DNA from: an uncultured Mycoplasmatota bacterium
GTDB lineage: Bacteria > Bacillota_I > Bacilli_A > RF39 > UBA660
DNA: 37,837 bases
NCBI GenBank assembly: GCA_946414095.1
Contig: CAMKNB010000015.1
Location: 1-37,837 of the forward strand
Direction: 5' to 3'
In this document: positions 8,338 through 16,253 of the stretch, piece after piece
Layout: each line of letters opens with the position of its first letter
Position numbering within the stretch: the first letter of the stretch is position 1
Notes under the pieces: generated by a model
What the model was told of the DNA's origin: nothing
What the model saw: only the letters and a program-made list of their open reading frames with translations
The model's database searches: none
Made by a program: the position numbers and the translations under genes

Positions 8338-9582
8338 ATGAAGAATAAAAAAGTATTAATAATTGGTCTAGCTGCATTAATAATAGTAGATGTATTACTA
8401 CTATATTTTTCACTTACTAAAAAAGATGATAATAGAAATAAAGATAATAACCATAATAATATTGATAGTGATATTCCTATTACAAATAAAAAATTAAATG
8501 AAATAAGACTTGATAATCTTGTTTTTGAATATGATTCAGATATTTTATTATCAGATATACTTGAAATTGAAATAGAAGGACAATTAGATACACAAAAATT
8601 AGGTGAAAATACAAAAGAAATAATCACTAATGATAATAAGTATATAATAAACTATAAAATTACAGATACAATCGCACCAATTATATTGGGTAGTACAACT
8701 AAAACAACAACAAAAGGTAAAAAAATAAATCTTGTTAACAAATTCATGTGTGGAGACAACTACGATGATAGACCTAATTGCTATATCGAAGGAGATTATG
8801 ATTTTGATACAGTTGGAACATATAATCTAAAATATATAGCAAAGGACTCAAGTGGAAATAAAACAACTAAAAATTTTAAACTAAAAGTAAAAGAACCATC
8901 TAAGTCAAGTGGTAGTTCATCTTCAACAAGTACTCCTATTAAAAAAACATCAATAAGTAAATACATAAAAAAATATAAAAAAGAAAACACAAAAGTTGGA
9001 ATAGACGTATCCGCATGGCAAGATAACATAGACTGGAAAAAAGCTAAAAAAGCAGGCGTTGAATTCGCTATGATAAGAATAGGATACGGACCAACAAGTG
9101 ATAATGAAATTAAAGAAGATAAATGGTTTAAAAACAACATTAAAGAAGCTAAAAAAGTTGGTATTCCAGTAGGTATATATTTATATTCTTATGCAAAAAC
9201 AAAAGAAGATGCTATTGAACAAGTAAAATGGATCAATAATAAATTAAACGGTGAAAAATTAGAACTTCCAATAGCATTCGATTGGGAAAACTGGAATTCA
9301 TTTAATAAATATAAAGTTAGTTTTAAAAAACTAAATGACATAGCAAAAACATTTATAGAAGAAGCAAACAAATATGGCTATGAAGGAATGCTTTACTCAA
9401 GTGCGTATTATTTAAATCATATTTGGAAAGAATATGATAATACATGGGTAGCATATTATACTAGTAATAATGATTTTTCCAAACCATATATTATGTGGCA
9501 ACTATCTAGCAAAGGTGGAGTTGATGGAATAAGTGGACCAGTAGATATAGACATTCTTTATGAAAATAAAAATGAGCACTAA
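8338..9582 (+). CDS. Membrane-anchored GH25 muramidase with Ig-like domain
   Basis: A 414-residue protein predicted to cleave the MurNAc-GlcNAc bond of peptidoglycan. In order it has a signal anchor (residues 6-27), a polar linker, an Ig-like DUF5011/HYR-type domain (about 108-187, starting TDTIAPII, with Cys138 and Cys148 that could form a disulfide), a Ser/Thr-rich linker (188-205) and a GH25 catalytic domain (219-410). The GH25 hallmarks are GIDVSAWQ (Asp223), the acidic pair in FDWE (Asp315, Glu317) and the terminal DIDILYEN strand. No ribosome-binding site precedes the ATG, but the signal anchor begins right there, so the start is secure. It may be an autolysin used in wall growth, or act on other bacteria. 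Confidence 0.9.
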   Translation: MKNKKVLIIGLAALIIVDVLLLYFSLTKKDDNRNKDNNHNNIDSDIPITNKKLNEIRLDNLVFEYDSDILLSDILEIEIEGQLDTQKLGENTKEIITNDNKYIINYKITDTIAPIILGSTTKTTTKGKKINLVNKFMCGDNYDDRPNCYIEGDYDFDTVGTYNLKYIAKDSSGNKTTKNFKLKVKEPSKSSGSSSSTSTPIKKTSISKYIKKYKKENTKVGIDVSAWQDNIDWKKAKKAGVEFAMIRIGYGPTSDNEIKEDKWFKNNIKEAKKVGIPVGIYLYSYAKTKEDAIEQVKWINNKLNGEKLELPIAFDWENWNSFNKYKVSFKKLNDIAKTFIEEANKYGYEGMLYSSAYYLNHIWKEYDNTWVAYYTSNNDFSKPYIMWQLSSKGGVDGISGPVDIDILYENKNEH

Positions 9583-9609
9583 AAAAGATACTATTTGTTA
9601 GTATCTTTT
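9583..9609. terminator. Bidirectional intrinsic terminator
   Basis: A perfect 11-bp stem AAAAGATACTA / TAGTATCTTTT with loop TTTGT lies between the convergent muramidase and SEL1-repeat genes and overlaps the stop codon of the SEL1-repeat gene. Confidence 0.85.
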
Positions 9610-10865
9610 AGTTTATTATAGATTTGAATATATTCTTTATACTTAATTGTATCCTTTTGTACTCCGATTTCCTTGCATCCATTCTTATAATAATATTCTG
9701 CTAAATTTTTATATGCATATATACTTCTTTCTTTAATTGGCGCTTCAATAGCTTTAATATAATACATATAAGCAAGAGACAAATTTCCACTTTTTCTATA
9801 ATACTCACCAACTTTATTTTGAGCCCAACTATCTCCTAAATCAGCACTAATACTATAATTTTTAAACGCTTCTTCTAAATTACCTTCTTCTTCATAAATT
9901 TTACCCAAATTATTAAATGCAAATGAGTATCCATAATCACTAGCAAGAATAAAATAATTTTTTGCTTTTTCCAAATCAACAACATGATCTATGTTATTAC
10001 CATTTTTATAACATAATCCCATTGTATTATATCCAGCAGCACTTCCAAGTTCTATTGATTTATTAAGATACTTCCACATAACATCAAAATCATATTTAAC
10101 TCTATTAGTTAATATCAAATTAGCAATCATCCAGCAACCTTTAGGATGATTTTTATTAGCTGCTTTCATATAATATTCAAATGACTTTTCATAATCAATT
10201 TTTCCATTAATACTTCCATCAAACCACATAGAACCTAAGTCAGCGCAAGCATACATATTATTCTTTCTAGACAATTCTATTAATGAACTAATATAGTTAA
10301 CACCATAATATAATTTAATTTTTAAATACTCATCCAATTCATTTTTATTAATTTTAATGTTAATATCTTGTGTAAAAACAGGTTGCTTATTATTATTTAT
10401 TGCATAATTTAATAGCTCAATAAAAGCATCAAAAGAATCCATAGACTTAATATCACTAATAAACTTTTCACTTATATGCTCATCATTACTGGCAATTATT
10501 ATTAGCTCATTTATTACTTCTCTTAACTTTTGATTACTATTTATTTCATTATAACTATTATTATCAATAAAATAGATTTTATCATCTAAAATACTTATAA
10601 TTGATAATACATTAGTTAAAAATAATCTTTTATCTTCCTTATACTTGTCTAAAAACATCTTTTTATATACAAGACCAATAGCTCTAATACCAATACAGTA
10701 ATTATTAATAGTTGTATTGTTAATATTATTTACATCAAAAATACTAGCAAATATTTCAAATTGCATTGCATTTTTATTATTAGATACTTTCTTAATAATT
10801 CTAACAATATTACCAAAAGATAAATATTTGTCATTATTATTCATTTTAATATAATTCTTTTTCAT
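9591..10865 (-). CDS. SEL1-like repeat protein
   Basis: A 424-residue soluble protein. The C-terminal half (about 205-400) is a run of SEL1/TPR-like helical pairs; clear units include YACADLGSMWFDG, GYNTMGLCYKNG, AFNNLGKIYEEEGN and AQNKVGEYYRKSGN, each followed by a segment such as A..YY.KA. Such solenoids bind protein partners. The N-terminal 180 residues are helical and charged, without a motif I can name. There is no signal peptide or membrane segment, so it should act in the cytoplasm as an adaptor. It is divergent from the dicarboxylate symporter gene and convergent with the muramidase. The partner is not evident from the neighbours. Confidence 0.8.
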   Translation of the reverse strand: MKKNYIKMNNNDKYLSFGNIVRIIKKVSNNKNAMQFEIFASIFDVNNINNTTINNYCIGIRAIGLVYKKMFLDKYKEDKRLFLTNVLSIISILDDKIYFIDNNSYNEINSNQKLREVINELIIIASNDEHISEKFISDIKSMDSFDAFIELLNYAINNNKQPVFTQDINIKINKNELDEYLKIKLYYGVNYISSLIELSRKNNMYACADLGSMWFDGSINGKIDYEKSFEYYMKAANKNHPKGCWMIANLILTNRVKYDFDVMWKYLNKSIELGSAAGYNTMGLCYKNGNNIDHVVDLEKAKNYFILASDYGYSFAFNNLGKIYEEEGNLEEAFKNYSISADLGDSWAQNKVGEYYRKSGNLSLAYMYYIKAIEAPIKERSIYAYKNLAEYYYKNGCKEIGVQKDTIKYKEYIQIYNKLKDTNK

Positions 10866-10911
10866 ATATACACCACTTAAATTATATTTTATATTCTTTT
10901 TAACTATTATT

Positions 10912-10933
10912 CAACAAAAATGTGGATTTGTTG
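10912..10933. promoter_or_regulatory. Candidate operator palindrome
   Basis: A perfect 7-bp inverted repeat, CAACAAA / TTTGTTG, with an 8-nt spacer lies just upstream of the symporter promoter (its -35 starts at 10948). Its size and place suit a repressor or activator site; the regulator is unknown. Confidence 0.35.
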
Positions 10934-10947
10934 TGGAACCATAAATA

Positions 10948-10977
10948 TGGACTTTTTTCAAAACAAATTTATATAAT
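10948..10977 (+). promoter_or_regulatory. Promoter of the dicarboxylate symporter gene
   Basis: TGGACT (10948-10953) and TATAAT (10972-10977) are separated by 18 bp. The expected transcript starts near 10984, immediately before the ribosome-binding site AAAGGAG. Confidence 0.6.
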
Positions 10978-10997
10978 TATTAATGAAAGGAGTATTT

Positions 10998-12251
10998 ATG
11001 AAAAATTTCATAAAAAATTATAAATCTTCACTAATACTACTAGGTTCGATAATACTTGGTACTATTGTTGGATTAATATTTAAAGAAAAAGCAACTGTAC
11101 TTAGTCCATTTGGAGATTTATTCTTAAATCTATTATTAGTTATCATTGTACCATTAATATTCCTAACAGTTAGTACATCAATTGGTAAAATGAAACAACC
11201 AAAAAGAATTGGAAAAATTTTAGGAGCAATATTTGCTGTATTTATTGTAACTTCACTAGTTAGTGTACTTGTAGGTATAGGAAGTACAAAAACATTTAAA
11301 CTTGTAAATGCACAAGACACAGATACTATTAAAGAAATATTAAAAGAGAAAGTTAATGATGAAAGCGAAAAAGTTAATTTTCTTGAAAGAACAGTAGATA
11401 CAGTTAGTGTATCAGATTTTGCCAAAGTATTAACGAGAGACAATATTGTTGCTGTAATTGTTTTCTCAGTACTAATTGGTATTAGTATTAATATATCAAA
11501 AGAAAAAGGAGAAAAATTTCTAGAAGTTTTAGAAAGTGCAAATGATGTAGTGCAATCATTTATTAAAATAATTATGTACTATGCACCAATTGGACTAGGT
11601 TGCTACTTTGCAGCATTAGTCGGAACTTTTGGTGGAGAAATAGCACTAGGTTATGGGAAAACATTTATAATTTACACAATAGTAGCTGTATTATTTTACT
11701 TCATAGCATACTCACTTTATGCATTCATTGCTGCTGGAAAAGAAGGATTTATATCCTATTGGAAAAATATTATTCCTGCTACTCTTACTTCACTTGCAAC
11801 ATGTTCATCAGCTGCAAGTATTCCAGTAAACACAACATGTGCTAAAAAGATAGGTGTTCCAGAAGAAATAGCAGATACTACTATTCCTCTTGGTACAAGT
11901 TTTCATAAAGATGGTTCAATAATAGGTAGTGTTTTTAAAATAATGTTCTTAGTAAATTTATTTGGTACAGATGTATCAACAGTGAAAGTACTAGGGATTG
12001 CATTATTAGCTACATTACTTGTAACAGCTGTACCAATTGGTGGAGGAACAATTTCAGAAACATTAATTATTACAATGTTAGGATTCCCAATGGCATCACT
12101 TGGAATGCTTACAATAATAGCTACTATCATAGATCCACCTGCTACTATGTTAAACGTAGTTGGAGATTCAGCTTCTAGTATGTTAGTTGCTAGAATAGTA
12201 GATGGTAAAAACTGGCTAAAACAAAAATCTACGAAGAAAAAAAACAAATAA
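10998..12251 (+). CDS. Dicarboxylate/amino-acid:cation symporter (DAACS family)
   Basis: A 417-residue secondary transporter of the glutamate/aspartate/serine symporter family, importing an acidic or small neutral amino acid or a dicarboxylate with Na+ or H+. It shows the family's eight-helix pattern, the serine-rich hairpin ATCSSAASIPVN, the segment PLGTSFHKDGS, the glycine loop VPIGGGTISE and the C-terminal DPPATMLNVVGDSASS. The frame opens at 10983, but ATG 10998 is preferred because AAAGGAG at 10986-10992 is properly spaced for it. It is monocistronic, with its own promoter and a strong terminator. The exact substrate cannot be read from the sequence; the serine/threonine (SstT-like) and glutamate/aspartate branches are both possible. 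Confidence 0.88.
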   Translation: MKNFIKNYKSSLILLGSIILGTIVGLIFKEKATVLSPFGDLFLNLLLVIIVPLIFLTVSTSIGKMKQPKRIGKILGAIFAVFIVTSLVSVLVGIGSTKTFKLVNAQDTDTIKEILKEKVNDESEKVNFLERTVDTVSVSDFAKVLTRDNIVAVIVFSVLIGISINISKEKGEKFLEVLESANDVVQSFIKIIMYYAPIGLGCYFAALVGTFGGEIALGYGKTFIIYTIVAVLFYFIAYSLYAFIAAGKEGFISYWKNIIPATLTSLATCSSAASIPVNTTCAKKIGVPEEIADTTIPLGTSFHKDGSIIGSVFKIMFLVNLFGTDVSTVKVLGIALLATLLVTAVPIGGGTISETLIITMLGFPMASLGMLTIIATIIDPPATMLNVVGDSASSMLVARIVDGKNWLKQKSTKKKNK

Positions 12252-12263
12252 AAAGTATTCCAT

Positions 12264-12293
12264 AGAGTATTGATAAATTCAATACTCTTTTTT
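12264..12293 (+). terminator. Intrinsic terminator of the symporter gene
   Basis: A 10-bp stem AGAGTATTGA / TCAATACTCT with loop TAAAT is followed by six T residues, 13 nt after the symporter stop. Confidence 0.9.
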
Positions 12294-12303
12294 AGTTAAA
12301 ATA

Positions 12304-12333
12304 AAACCTCTAGTTATTTTCAACTAGAGGTTT
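12304..12333 (-). terminator. Intrinsic terminator of the coiled-coil operon
   Basis: A 12-bp stem AAACCTCTAGTT / AACTAGAGGTTT with a 6-nt loop lies about 40 nt beyond the last gene of the minus-strand operon and is followed on that strand by TTTTATTTT. Confidence 0.8.
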
Positions 12334-12372
12334 GTAGTTAATATAAGAATTTAGATAATATCATAATTCTTT

Positions 12373-12624
12373 CTATTTATTAGCCATTCTCTTTAAGAAC
12401 TCATTAACTATTCTCTCATAAAGCATTTTGTCATATATATCATTTAATACTAAATCTTCTTTATTTAGAACATTATTATAATAGCAAACAATATAATTAT
12501 TAGTAGTTGATTCAATATTATTATCAACTTGCATTGCAAATACATATGTCTTTTTGCCTTCAGTAATTTCATCTACTACATAATATTGCAACCCATTTTT
12601 TAATCTTAATACCTTATCTTTCAT
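12373..12624 (-). CDS. Small protein reminiscent of DUF1292 (operon end)
   Basis: An 83-residue soluble protein starting MKDKVLRLKNGLQYYV. ATG 12624 is chosen over the frame's upstream codons because GGAGG sits 5-6 nt before it, and it leaves a 10-nt gap after the stop of the giant coiled-coil gene. The pattern (short basic start, NG.QYYVVDEI, then strands ending in a charged helix) recalls the small DUF1292/YrzB type and also the 92-residue protein at the other end of this operon, so the two may be distant paralogues flanking the large gene. The similarity is by eye only; the function is unknown. Confidence 0.6.
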   Translation of the reverse strand: MKDKVLRLKNGLQYYVVDEITEGKKTYVFAMQVDNNIESTTNNYIVCYYNNVLNKEDLVLNDIYDKMLYERIVNEFLKRMANK

Positions 12625-12634
12625 TTTACCTCCA

Positions 12635-15600
12635 TTATACTGTTGGTCCGCCCATTGTAACACCATTAACTAATTCTTCAACACTAATCCATGCTTGAGC
12701 AGTGCCACCCTTAGTTACATCTAGTACTACATTAGAATAATTAACACCATATTGAGCACATACTTCATCTAAACTTAATCCTGGTGTACTAATTCTTTGA
12801 ATTAATTTTCCACTATCATCTACAATAGCAAATTCACTAAATACAGAATCACTATTAACCAAATTTTGATTTAAATGCAATGGATCCCATCCACCAAATG
12901 CTTTAGTTGCCTGTGTATGACCAACACTAACATTATAATTTCCTACATTATCGCCTAACCTTATTCCACTATATACAGTATCAGTTGGTGCATTTACTGG
13001 AACAGGTGATGGTTCAATTGTTGGAGTTGGTTCAACTGATTGTGGTGTTTCAGTAGGTGGAGTTGGTTCTACTGGTGGAGTATCAGGTGCTTGACTAGCA
13101 ATCATTTTAGCTCTAATAGCACTACCAATTGATAATGCATTACCAGTAATAATTGCAGACATTAACATCCATGAAATATCTCTTAAACCTTCCTCAGACT
13201 TGATATATTTTTTAAATCTTTCAATAGCGCCTTTTATTCCCTTCTTAGGTTCTTCGACTTCTTCAACCTCAACCTCACCACCTAAGATATTCATCCTATT
13301 TGCTGCGGCTTTAGCTCTAGCACTACTTACAAATTTGTTAGCAATACCACTTACTACTGACATTACAGCAACGCCAGTTGGGCCAGTTGTAAAGAATACA
13401 GTTGCTCCAATTCCAACTCCAGCAGCAACAGCTAGTGCTGTCTTCCATGTAAGTTTAGGTTTATTATACTTAACATTTGGTTGTTTTAACATATTAGGTC
13501 CAAGACCTTTAGGTGTTGGCCTTGGTATTCCAGCAGGTAATTTAGTTGAATCTTCATCTTTTTCTCCAGCTTTTTCTTTTTCTCCTACTTTTTCTTTATC
13601 TTCTTCCTTTTCCTTTTTATCATCTTTCAAAAGATCTCTATAAGGTCCACCTTTTCTAAGAATATCTATTATTTTATCAATTTTTTCAATTTCCTTATTA
13701 TAATCTTCAAGTTGCTTATTATAACCTTCTAATTCTTTTTCAATTGATTTAATAGTTTCTTCATAGTTCTTTCTTACTTCAGGATCAGTTGTTTTTTCTA
13801 AATCCTTCTTTAATTCTTCTAATGTTTTAGTTCTTTCATTAATTAATCGTTCTATACTCTTTATAGAAATTTTAATTTTGTTTTTTCTTTCAAGCAATTC
13901 ACGAGCTATAGCAACTTTTTCTTGTAATTTCTCATATGGAGGAATCATTGAAACTCTTATATCTTCATAAAGTTTATTAGACTCTTCTAATAATTCACTA
14001 TATTCTGTTGTATCAATACCACCATCAAATCTTACTTTTTCAATAAAACTTAAATTATCATTATGAAGTTGTTCAAATTCCCTTCTAATTTGACTTAATT
14101 CAATAATTCCAATTTCATCAATATTTCTTCCATTTAATCTAGACATTATTTCATCATATTTATTTCTAAATGCTAATAATTGATCTCTAGGTGATAAACC
14201 ATCAACTATATTAGTTCCACGATTATTTTCTTCCTCGACAGTTTCCTCCTCAGTAGTACTATGTTCACTTCTTGAATCAATTTTTCCACCTTTATTTATT
14301 TTATCAATTTTAGCATTAGTTTCATTCAATAATTCTTTTAATTGATTCAATAATTCTTCTTGATCTTGTAGTGATTTTCTTAAAGCTTCTAGACTTTTTC
14401 TATATGATTCTAACACACTTGGATCAGTAGTTCTACCAATTATTTCTTCTAACTGTGATATTTGCTTTCTTAAATCTTCAATTAATTGTTCTTGTTTTTG
14501 AATATTCTCTCTTGTTGAATCTAATTCATCATTATAATTATTTAGCAAATTATTTTTAGTCTCAATTTCTCTATCAATACTTGCAATTTGTGTTCCAACA
14601 CCTTGCCAAATTTCTTCTCCTCTAACTAATGTATTTCTAAGTTCATTAATATCTATGTTTTGATTATATCTATTTCTGTTTTGTAATTCTTGATTTAAAT
14701 TATGAGCATCAACTAAATCAGCTCTAATAGCGTTTAATTCTTCAAGTCCTATTTCAGATAATTCTCTTCCCTCTAATCTTCTTAATATTTCATCATATTC
14801 ACCCATTAGAGTACGAGTCTCTCCTATTGTTGGATCTTCTCTTGTAATATTTCTATCAACTATTGTTGCAGTAGATAATTCTTCTAAACTTCCTCCATTA
14901 CTAAGTGTTTCAATTTGTGCACGTAAATTTTCTAAACGTGTACTTCTTTCATTCAATAAATTTTCTTCTGAAGTTATTCTCTCTTGTGTTTGACTAATTG
15001 ATGTTTGAATTACTCTTCTAGCAGATTCATCACTTACTCTTTCAATTTGTCTTTGTAATTCTGCTAAATGATTTCTATCTATACTTAATAAATTATTAAT
15101 ATCATTTCTATGAACTTCTTCTTGAGAAATTTGTTCAGTTTTTGATTCTTGAAGTCTTTCTTTTATCTCAAGCATCTGATTTACTCTATCCATTTCATGA
15201 GCTACTTTATACCATAAATCATCACCAAAAACAAGAATCTCTCTTAATTCATTATCATCAATTTCACCATTAAATCTAGCTTGAGACTGCAAATTAAGAT
15301 TTATTTGATGCAAAGAAGCTAACTCATTATTTATTTCTCTTAATCTTACAAGTCCAATTGATAATGTTTGACTATCTAGTTCACTTACAACTCGATTTAA
15401 TGCCTCTCTCAATTGATTCATATTTGTAATATTTTCAATTCCTTCATTTTGTGAAACTTCTGGTCCTTCTTGAGTAGTTTGTCCAGCTGTTGATGTAGGA
15501 TTTATAGTTTCAGTTTCTGTTCTCTGCATTGTAGGAGAATTATCTACAATAAAGTTTCTTAATAAAGTATTTCTAACATAATTTATATCACTATCAGTTA

Positions 15601-15865
15601 ATGTATTGTTATTATTACTTCTTCTAATGCCTTCTAACATTGTATTTAAAGTATTAATTCTATCATTAGATAACATTCCTTCTAATACATTAGTTCTAAT
15701 TCTTCTGCCATCTAAAATTGCATAAGACAAAACTGTTAAAAATTCATTAACCTCTCTTTCAGATAACTCCCTATCAGCATAGTTAACAAGTACATCTTTA
15801 AAGCTATCACTAAAATTATTTGAATTTAATATATCTTCAACAATATCTTTATTTAATATAAACAT
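12635..15865 (-). CDS. Giant triplicated coiled-coil membrane protein
   Basis: A 1076-residue protein. After an N-terminal helical domain (1-110) and a Thr/Gln-rich linker come three copies of a module of about 200 residues (about 143-325, 350-528 and 560-740). Each opens with a conserved segment (IGL..LREI, IGLEELNAI, IGIIELSQI), continues through a long heptad coiled coil and ends in a GG turn. Modules 2 and 3 also share a TTDP motif. A Lys/Glu tract and Pro-rich linker lead to hydrophobic helices at about 808-845 and 895-920, a Pro/Thr spacer (925-962) and a C-terminal globular domain (963-1076). The likely topology is a cytoplasmic rod, a membrane hairpin or helix and an exposed tail. The ATG overlaps the upstream stop (TAATG). 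The protein is structural or scaffolding by architecture; the family is unknown to me. Confidence 0.75.
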   Translation of the reverse strand: MFILNKDIVEDILNSNNFSDSFKDVLVNYADRELSEREVNEFLTVLSYAILDGRRIRTNVLEGMLSNDRINTLNTMLEGIRRSNNNNTLTDSDINYVRNTLLRNFIVDNSPTMQRTETETINPTSTAGQTTQEGPEVSQNEGIENITNMNQLREALNRVVSELDSQTLSIGLVRLREINNELASLHQINLNLQSQARFNGEIDDNELREILVFGDDLWYKVAHEMDRVNQMLEIKERLQESKTEQISQEEVHRNDINNLLSIDRNHLAELQRQIERVSDESARRVIQTSISQTQERITSEENLLNERSTRLENLRAQIETLSNGGSLEELSTATIVDRNITREDPTIGETRTLMGEYDEILRRLEGRELSEIGLEELNAIRADLVDAHNLNQELQNRNRYNQNIDINELRNTLVRGEEIWQGVGTQIASIDREIETKNNLLNNYNDELDSTRENIQKQEQLIEDLRKQISQLEEIIGRTTDPSVLESYRKSLEALRKSLQDQEELLNQLKELLNETNAKIDKINKGGKIDSRSEHSTTEEETVEEENNRGTNIVDGLSPRDQLLAFRNKYDEIMSRLNGRNIDEIGIIELSQIRREFEQLHNDNLSFIEKVRFDGGIDTTEYSELLEESNKLYEDIRVSMIPPYEKLQEKVAIARELLERKNKIKISIKSIERLINERTKTLEELKKDLEKTTDPEVRKNYEETIKSIEKELEGYNKQLEDYNKEIEKIDKIIDILRKGGPYRDLLKDDKKEKEEDKEKVGEKEKAGEKDEDSTKLPAGIPRPTPKGLGPNMLKQPNVKYNKPKLTWKTALAVAAGVGIGATVFFTTGPTGVAVMSVVSGIANKFVSSARAKAAANRMNILGGEVEVEEVEEPKKGIKGAIERFKKYIKSEEGLRDISWMLMSAIITGNALSIGSAIRAKMIASQAPDTPPVEPTPPTETPQSVEPTPTIEPSPVPVNAPTDTVYSGIRLGDNVGNYNVSVGHTQATKAFGGWDPLHLNQNLVNSDSVFSEFAIVDDSGKLIQRISTPGLSLDEVCAQYGVNYSNVVLDVTKGGTAQAWISVEELVNGVTMGGPTV

Positions 15866-16143
15866 TATTCTTCACCTCCACTATTTCTGATAGTATCGAT
15901 TTTTTTATTCATATTGTCACTAAAAATCTTTAGAATAACGTTCAACATTTTTTCATTTTTTTCTTCGATAAATCCTTTTACTAAATCATCTTTATATACA
16001 AAAAATTCTTTACTTGGAGTTTCCTCATCCTTTAATTTGTTTACAAAATAGTAAGTTATATCTGCGTATTTTATTTTATCTAATGTAATATAATCATTTC
16101 CATCTAATTCAAATACGTCATTTAGTTCTAAACTATCTTTCAT
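15865..16143 (-). CDS. Small protein reminiscent of DUF1292 (operon start)
   Basis: A 92-residue acidic soluble protein (MKDSLELNDVFELDG) whose strand-rich first half and helical C-terminal third recall DUF1292-type proteins. The ribosome-binding site GTAGGTGAT precedes the ATG by about 4 nt and an extended -10 (TGATATATT) lies about 28 nt upstream, so this gene leads the operon. Its stop codon overlaps the start of the giant coiled-coil gene (TAATG), coupling their translation and suggesting a stoichiometric partner. It resembles the 83-residue protein at the other end of the operon in size and layout. The function is unknown. Confidence 0.65.
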   Translation of the reverse strand: MKDSLELNDVFELDGNDYITLDKIKYADITYYFVNKLKDEETPSKEFFVYKDDLVKGFIEEKNEKMLNVILKIFSDNMNKKIDTIRNSGGEE

Positions 16144-16227
16144 TTTATCACCTACTCTATCTATTTAAATATATCACATTTATACTCAAGAGTAAATAAA
16201 GAAATTATTTTAATTTTTTTGCTTTTA

Positions 16228-16236
16228 TGGTATATT
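16228..16236 (+). promoter_or_regulatory. Extended -10 of the 705-residue protein gene
   Basis: TGgTATATT overlaps the first in-frame ATG (16227). The expected transcript starts near 16243, which rules that ATG out and leaves a leader of about 11 nt before ATG 16254. The -35 region is only T/A-rich, as usual for extended -10 promoters. Confidence 0.45.
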
Positions 16237-16253
16237 TTTATATAGATGATAAA

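Noticed and set aside
8318..8338. TTATGGTA before the muramidase, and again near 16225, as further NrtR half-sites
   Set aside because: The second half-site is missing in both places, and the sequence is explained as TATGGTATAAA/TATGGTATATT extended -10 promoter elements.
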